From SYIM01 sp044359405 (lineage in GTDB: Bacteria; Pseudomonadota; Gammaproteobacteria; Burkholderiales; Burkholderiaceae_E): a stretch of 27,233 bases of DNA. A model generated the notes under the pieces. The model had not been told where the DNA came from. It saw only the letters and a program-made list of their open reading frames with translations, and made no database searches. The stretch lies in assembly GCA_044359405.1 (NCBI GenBank), contig JBIKMC010000012.1, forward strand, positions 1-27,233, written 5' to 3'. Shown piece after piece: positions 23,350 through 27,233 of the stretch. How positions within the stretch are numbered: the first letter of the stretch is position 1; every line of letters starts with the position of its first letter. Both the position numbers and the translations under genes were made by a program.

Positions 23350-24294
23350 TCAGGCAGCCTTTTGCATGATGTGCACAAAAACATCCTCAAGATCGGCCTG
23401 CCGCAGCTCAAGCTCTTGAATTTGAGCCCCCGACTGTCTGATAGCCGCGAGAATTGACTCAAGCTCATCGTAGTGGTCAAGTCGCAGAACGTAGCCTGCC
23501 GATGCTGGCTGCGTACTGGTACACGGTTGCTGCTCAAGCCCGGCGTCAGCCTGAAGAACCCGATGTCTGAGTGACTCGGGCAGTTCAGCACCCGACAGCC
23601 TCAGCGCCAGCCTGGCCGCTGAAAACTGACGGATCAGGGCGCCTGTGTTTTCAAGAGCGACGACTGAGCCCGCCTTGAGCATGGCAATGCGACCACACAG
23701 CGCCTGCGCCTCTTCGAGGTAGTGTGTGGTGAGAACGATGGTATGCCCCTGCCGGTTGAGGCGCCCAATAAAGTCCCAGAGCGTGCGACGCAACTCCACG
23801 TCAACACCGGCCGTCGGCTCATCCAGAACGATGACCGGTGGCCGGTGCACGAGAGCCTGGGCCACCAGCACCCGCCGCTTCATGCCCCCAGACAGCGCGC
23901 GCATATTGGCATCGGCCTTGGCGCTCAGGTCCAGCTCGGCAAGAAGCTCATCAATCCACGCGTCGTTCTGCCGAACACCGTAGTATCCGGACGTAATGCG
24001 CAGGGTCTCCCGGACCGTGAAGAAAGGGTCAAACACCAACTCTTGGGGCACAACACCCAGCAAGCGGCGCGCGGCCCTGAAATCGCCCGAGACGTCGTGG
24101 CCCATAACCGCGACCGAACCCGAGCTGGGACGGGACAGACCGGCGATGATGGAAATGAGCGAGGTTTTTCCGGCACCATTGGGCCCCAGCAGACCAAAGA
24201 ATTCTCCTTGACCAATGGTCAGGGACACCTCTTTTAGAGCCTGCAGCGATCCGTAGCGTTTGCTGACGGCGCGAACATCGATAGCCGGTGTCAT
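23350..24294 (-). CDS. ABC-2 type transporter ATPase (YadG/NodI-like)
   Basis: The 314-residue ATPase has Walker A GPNGAGKT (37-44), the ABC signature LSGGM (134-138), Walker B VIVLDEP (154-160) and the switch histidine H191 (LTTHYLEEA). The roughly 80-residue C-terminal extension (from about 230) is usual for DrrA/YadG-type exporters. The start at 24294 shares its A with the mlaB stop (TGATG), so it is coupled to the mla genes. In E. coli, yrb/mla is followed directly by ibaG; here this exporter pair sits between. Confidence 0.92.
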   Translation of the reverse strand: MTPAIDVRAVSKRYGSLQALKEVSLTIGQGEFFGLLGPNGAGKTSLISIIAGLSRPSSGSVAVMGHDVSGDFRAARRLLGVVPQELVFDPFFTVRETLRITSGYYGVRQNDAWIDELLAELDLSAKADANMRALSGGMKRRVLVAQALVHRPPVIVLDEPTAGVDVELRRTLWDFIGRLNRQGHTIVLTTHYLEEAQALCGRIAMLKAGSVVALENTGALIRQFSAARLALRLSGAELPESLRHRVLQADAGLEQQPCTSTQPASAGYVLRLDHYDELESILAAIRQSGAQIQELELRQADLEDVFVHIMQKAA

Positions 24295-24575
24295 CAGGCG
24301 CGCGCCACCGTATCGAACAGCAAACCGTCCAATCCGTATAGCGATGCCAGCTTTGCCAGGTTGTCGGGCACATGACTGAACCGGCAAGCCTGCGGCCGGC
24401 GCCGCGCCGCCAGCAAAACCGCCAGCACCGATGAGTCAAAACTGCGCAGATCGGACAGATCGATCACCGCACAGCTCTGCGCATCACCCTGCTGCAGACG
24501 CGCGAGTACCTGCATGGCCTGCCGGTGCATCAACTCGGCGGGGAAGCGAAAAACTTCAGAGCTCGTGGTACTCAT
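24294..24575 (-). CDS. mlaB: STAS-domain protein MlaB
   Basis: MlaB is the cytoplasmic STAS subunit that activates the MlaFE transporter. The 93-residue product has the STAS core CAVIDLSDLRSFDSSVLAVL, with D47-S48-S49 at the position of the anti-sigma-antagonist-like loop, and a C-terminal SLYGLDGLLF. Sequence identity in this family is low, so the assignment rests on the fold pattern and on its place after mlaC. The ATG at 24575 is 19 bases after the mlaC stop; a long upstream frame extension overlaps mlaC and is rejected. Confidence 0.85.
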   Translation of the reverse strand: MSTTSSEVFRFPAELMHRQAMQVLARLQQGDAQSCAVIDLSDLRSFDSSVLAVLLAARRRPQACRFSHVPDNLAKLASLYGLDGLLFDTVARA

Positions 24576-24594
24576 GGTCGGGTCACGAGAGTGT

Positions 24595-25278
24595 TCAGCT
24601 ACGCGGCGCGGATGCGAAGGATTTGTTCTTCTGCGACAGACTGCGAATGAGCCCGTCGAGACCGCCCGCGGAAATTTCTTGAGCAAACTGGTCACGGTAG
24701 GTTTGTACCACCCAGATGCCCAGCACGTTGACGTCATAAATCTTCCAGCCAGTGCCGTCGCGCTCAAGACGATAGTCGAGCTGAATGGGATCGCCTCGCT
24801 TGCCAACAATCTCGCTTCGCACGATGACCTCATTGGCGGCTGCGTCACCGCGGAATGGCTTGATACGTATAGTCTGATCGGTGATCTGGGACAGTGCGCC
24901 TGAGTACGTACGCAGCAAAAGAGCGCGGAATTCTTCCCTGAGCTGCTTCTGCTGCTCGGGATTGGCCTGTCGCCAGGCGCGGCCAACAGCCAGCGCCGTC
25001 ATGCGCTCAAAGTTGACGTGCGGCATGATGGTGGCGTCAACAAAAGCCGAAATGCGCTGCAGGTCGCCCTCGCGGATGGCTTTGTCATCGCGAACCTTGT
25101 CCAGCACCTCGGTGCTGATACGCTGCACAAACTGATCGGGGTCGGTCGGACTGGCCAGCACTGGTGCGGCAAAACACGCGGCAACCGCGAAAAGCCACAC
25201 GATCCGCCACATGCGATTCAAGGCGTCCTGCAGCCGTCCGCCCGTCAGCGAGAACGAAAATAAGGGGTGTGTGCTCAT
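24595..25278 (-). CDS. mlaC: Periplasmic phospholipid-binding protein MlaC
   Basis: MlaC ferries phospholipids across the periplasm between MlaA at the outer membrane and MlaFEDB at the inner membrane. The 227-residue precursor has a signal peptide (WRIVWLFAVAACFAAPVLAS) and a mature Tol-Tgs2/MlaC domain with ISAFVDATIMPHVNFERM, EFRALLLRTYSGAL and WKIYDVNVLGIWVVQTYRDQF. The start at 25278 overlaps the mlaA stop (ATGA) and has GGAG eight bases upstream, but gives an unusually long 22-residue region before the signal core. An ATG at 25212 would give a standard signal peptide. Both remain possible. Confidence 0.93.
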   Translation of the reverse strand: MSTHPLFSFSLTGGRLQDALNRMWRIVWLFAVAACFAAPVLASPTDPDQFVQRISTEVLDKVRDDKAIREGDLQRISAFVDATIMPHVNFERMTALAVGRAWRQANPEQQKQLREEFRALLLRTYSGALSQITDQTIRIKPFRGDAAANEVIVRSEIVGKRGDPIQLDYRLERDGTGWKIYDVNVLGIWVVQTYRDQFAQEISAGGLDGLIRSLSQKNKSFASAPRS

Positions 25279-26090
25279 TCGTCGGTCTCCGGAGGATTGC
25301 CGTCGTAAACCAGGTTGACGCGGCGCTGAAGATAGCCATTTCGCACGAAGGTATAGCGGTCAAACGCGGCCGATTCCACCAGACGCTCAAGGCGCAACAG
25401 CGATGCCCTCGTATCGACGACACGAACTGTCTGAAGAGCAAGTCGCGCCTCCTCGCTATGGAGTTCGCGCAGCGGATCGCCCTTCTGATCAAGCACCAGC
25501 GCAAGCCCATCGCGCAGACTGGATGGCCCCAGGAGCGGCAGAACCAGGTAGGGGCCCGCGCCGACACCCCAGCGCCCCAGGGTCTGGCCAAAATCTTCGC
25601 GATGTCGCTCCAGCCCGAGCTCGCCCGCCACATCCACCAGACCGGCGATACCGACCGTGGTGTTGATCAGGAAACGAGCGACCTGGGTGGCCGCCTCAAC
25701 CGGCTTGCCCTGCAGCAGACAGTTCAGACCACTCCAGGGATCCGACAGGTTTGAAAAAGCGTTTGCGATGGCCTGTCGCCAGGGCTCTGCGACGACATCG
25801 ACATAGGTTTGAGCGACCGGCTTGAGCGCCGCCTGGTCAAGCGCATCATTGAAACGAAAGACCGCCCGATTGAAACCCTCAAAGGGGTCGAGCCTACTGG
25901 CCGACCGGGCCGTATCATCAGTAGCGGCACGGCCACCGTCGGTGGTCTGCGCGCCCATCGCAGGGGCGGACAGCAGCACGCCACCCACCTGATCGGCCCG
26001 CAAACCCGATTGCCCGGCAAAGCCAGCAACTGGCAGTAGCGACGCGAGGGCAATCAGCACAGCGCCCGCCCTGCGACGGCAGTCGATCAT
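25275..26090 (-). CDS. mlaA: Outer-membrane phospholipid-removal protein MlaA (VacJ family)
   Basis: MlaA sits in the outer membrane with porins and removes phospholipids from the outer leaflet. The 271-residue product has the family core DPFEGFNRAVFRFNDALDQA, FSNLSDPWSGLNCLLQGK, FLINTTVGIAGLVDVAGELG, REDFGQTLGRWGVG and GPYLVLPLLGPSSLRDG. The leader (basic residues, then AVLIALASLLPVAGFAG) looks cleavable near residue 26-27, but has no lipobox cysteine, unlike typical MlaA lipoproteins. Between leader and core are about 40 low-complexity residues. The ATG at 26090 shares a base with the mlaD stop; a GTG at 26093 is an alternative. Having mlaA inside the mla operon differs from E. coli, where it is separate. 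Confidence 0.92.
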   Translation of the reverse strand: MIDCRRRAGAVLIALASLLPVAGFAGQSGLRADQVGGVLLSAPAMGAQTTDGGRAATDDTARSASRLDPFEGFNRAVFRFNDALDQAALKPVAQTYVDVVAEPWRQAIANAFSNLSDPWSGLNCLLQGKPVEAATQVARFLINTTVGIAGLVDVAGELGLERHREDFGQTLGRWGVGAGPYLVLPLLGPSSLRDGLALVLDQKGDPLRELHSEEARLALQTVRVVDTRASLLRLERLVESAAFDRYTFVRNGYLQRRVNLVYDGNPPETDE

Positions 26091-26560
26091 CACTTCTTGT
26101 CGCCCTCCGCGGCGCGGCCGTAGAGGACCTGACCAATGATGTTCTCAAGCACGACGGCGGACTGGGTAAGCGAAATCGTATCGCCAGACGCCAGCATCTT
26201 ATTGTCGCCGCCGGGCTCAAGACCAATATACTGATCCCCCAGCAGGCCCGACGTCAGAATCTTGGCGGAGCTGTCTTTGGGAAACTGATAACGCGCATCA
26301 AGGTCAATGCGCACTCGCGCCTGGTAGGTCTTGTCATCAAACGTAATGGATGCAACACGCCCGACCACGACACCTGCGCTACGAACCGCCGCACGAGGCT
26401 TGAGCCCGCCGATGTTGTCAAACAGCGCATACGCCGGGTAGGTCTGTCCAAGACCAACGCTGGCACTCATATTGCCGGCCCTGACAGCCAGAAACACCAG
26501 GGCTCCAAAGCCCAGCAGAACAAACAACCCGACCAGTATGTCGACACTTCTTCGATACAT
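26090..26560 (-). CDS. mlaD: MCE-domain protein MlaD
   Basis: MlaD is the inner-membrane-anchored MCE hexamer that receives or delivers phospholipids with MlaFE. The 156-residue product has an N-terminal membrane helix (LVGLFVLLGFGALVFLAV, about 9-26) and one MCE domain with AYALFDNIGGLKPRAAVRSA, VGRVASI and SSAKILTSGLLGDQYIGLEPG. A C-terminal helix (AVVLENIIGQVLYG) probably lines the hexamer pore. It follows mlaE by 21 bases. Confidence 0.95.
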   Translation of the reverse strand: MYRRSVDILVGLFVLLGFGALVFLAVRAGNMSASVGLGQTYPAYALFDNIGGLKPRAAVRSAGVVVGRVASITFDDKTYQARVRIDLDARYQFPKDSSAKILTSGLLGDQYIGLEPGGDNKMLASGDTISLTQSAVVLENIIGQVLYGRAAEGDKK

Positions 26561-26581
26561 GATTGCCTGCCTTGCGCCCGC

Positions 26582-27233
26582 TCAGGTGGTGCTGAACATC
26601 AGCGCGGTGAGAATGAAATCGAGGGCGAGAATAGCCAGCGAGGCCACCACCACCGTCGTTGTCGTGGCACGGGACACCCCCTCGGGCGTGGCCTGTGCTT
26701 CGTAGCCCACGTAAAGCGCGACGAACGCCACCGTGAAACCGAACACGATGCTCTTGATGACACCATTGCCCACATCGTCCAGCCAGTCGACACCGCTTTG
26801 CATCTGCCCCCAGAAAGCACCCGCGTCGACCCCGATCATCTCGACACCCACCACATAGCCACCCAGCACGCCCATGGCGGAAAAGAGCGCCGCCAGCAGG
26901 GGCAGACAAATGACCGCGGCAAAAAACCGCGGTGCGAGCACGCGGGCAACCGGGTCAACAGCCATCATCTCCATGGCGTCGATCTGCTCGCCCGCCTTCA
27001 TGAGACCAACCTCAGCCGTCAGCGAGGTTCCGGCCCGCCCGGCAAATAGCAAAGCGGTGACCACCGGTCCGAGTTCACGGACAAGGGACAAGGTCACCAG
27101 CAAACCAAGCGCCTCTTCCGAACCGTACCGGCGAAGGGTGTAGTAGCCCTGAAGGCCCAACACGAAACCGATGAGAAGTCCCGACACCAGGATGATGGAC
27201 AGGGAGTGATTGCCGATGAAGTGAACCTGGTCA
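26582..27233 (-). CDS. mlaE: Phospholipid ABC transporter permease MlaE (5' end outside window)
   Basis: MlaE is the permease of the MlaFEDB phospholipid transporter. The frame is open to the window edge at 27233, so the first part of the gene is missing; 216 codons are present. The visible protein includes FIGNHSLSIILVSGLLIGFV, GYYTLRRYGSEEALG, VRELGPVVTALLFAGRAGTSLTAEVGLMKAGEQIDAME, VDPVARVLAPRFFA and the C-terminal helices, matching the MlaE/YrbE family. mlaF would be expected just beyond the right edge. Confidence 0.95.
   Translation of the reverse strand, partial: DQVHFIGNHSLSIILVSGLLIGFVLGLQGYYTLRRYGSEEALGLLVTLSLVRELGPVVTALLFAGRAGTSLTAEVGLMKAGEQIDAMEMMAVDPVARVLAPRFFAAVICLPLLAALFSAMGVLGGYVVGVEMIGVDAGAFWGQMQSGVDWLDDVGNGVIKSIVFGFTVAFVALYVGYEAQATPEGVSRATTTTVVVASLAILALDFILTALMFSTT

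Noticed and set aside
1..27233. Mobile elements, phage genes, CRISPR arrays, toxin-antitoxin or defence islands
   Set aside because: I looked for transposase or integrase motifs, terminal inverted repeats with target duplications and regularly spaced repeats, and found none. The single tRNA has no integrase next to it. The region reads as conserved core chromosome.

Overview
The window looks like a chromosomal core region of a betaproteobacterium, most likely Burkholderiales and probably close to Alcaligenaceae (Bordetella/Achromobacter type). This rests on four things: high-GC coding; the chain mla – ibaG – murA – hisGDCBHAFIE – HIT – tatABC – DegS-like protease – Nif3 – petABC – sspAB; a short-form HisG; and the PVWY form of the cytochrome b Qo motif. 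The taxon is inferred from gene content and order; no database search was possible. The cell implied is flagellated, respiring through a bc1 complex, and has an asymmetric outer membrane.

Layout, left to right. At 99-1022 (minus) is a FemAB/GNAT-like transferase. At 1098-3874 (plus) a clear sigma-28 type promoter precedes a small hydrophobic ORF, then motA, motB and a LOG-type phosphoribohydrolase whose GTG start overlaps the motB stop. A lipoprotein gene follows (3936-4664). From 4685 everything is on the minus strand apart from one gene. The blocks, in increasing coordinate, are tRNA-Thr(UGU), sspB, sspA, petC, petB, petA, a high-potential iron-sulfur protein (HiPIP) and a membrane-anchored single-PDZ HtrA protease. 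The protease is divergent from, and shares its start codon bases with, a plus-strand Nif3-family gene (11095-11886).

From 27233 down to 12015 lies an almost uninterrupted minus-strand run of about 15.2 kb. In transcription order it is mlaE (cut by the window edge), mlaD, mlaA, mlaC, mlaB, ABC-2 exporter ATPase, ABC-2 permease, ibaG, murA, hisG, hisD, hisC, hisB, hisH, hisA, hisF, hisI, hisE, HIT protein, tatA, tatB, tatC. Many junctions are 1-4 bp overlaps, so large parts are probably co-transcribed and translationally coupled.

How it works together. The mla genes move phospholipids between outer and inner membrane. murA starts peptidoglycan synthesis. The his genes give almost complete histidine synthesis; HisZ and the HisN phosphatase are not here. 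TatABC exports folded proteins, and the Rieske protein and HiPIP encoded nearby both carry twin-arginine leaders. petABC is the bc1 complex, and HiPIP is a plausible periplasmic electron acceptor. SspA/SspB act on RNA polymerase and ClpXP.

I found no mobile elements, CRISPR arrays, phage genes or defence islands, and no convincing undescribed system. The best second-look items are the sigma-28 promoter with its small membrane ORF, the shared start codons of the protease/Nif3 pair, an MlaA with no lipobox cysteine, the long SspB tail, and the HiPIP gene beside bc1.
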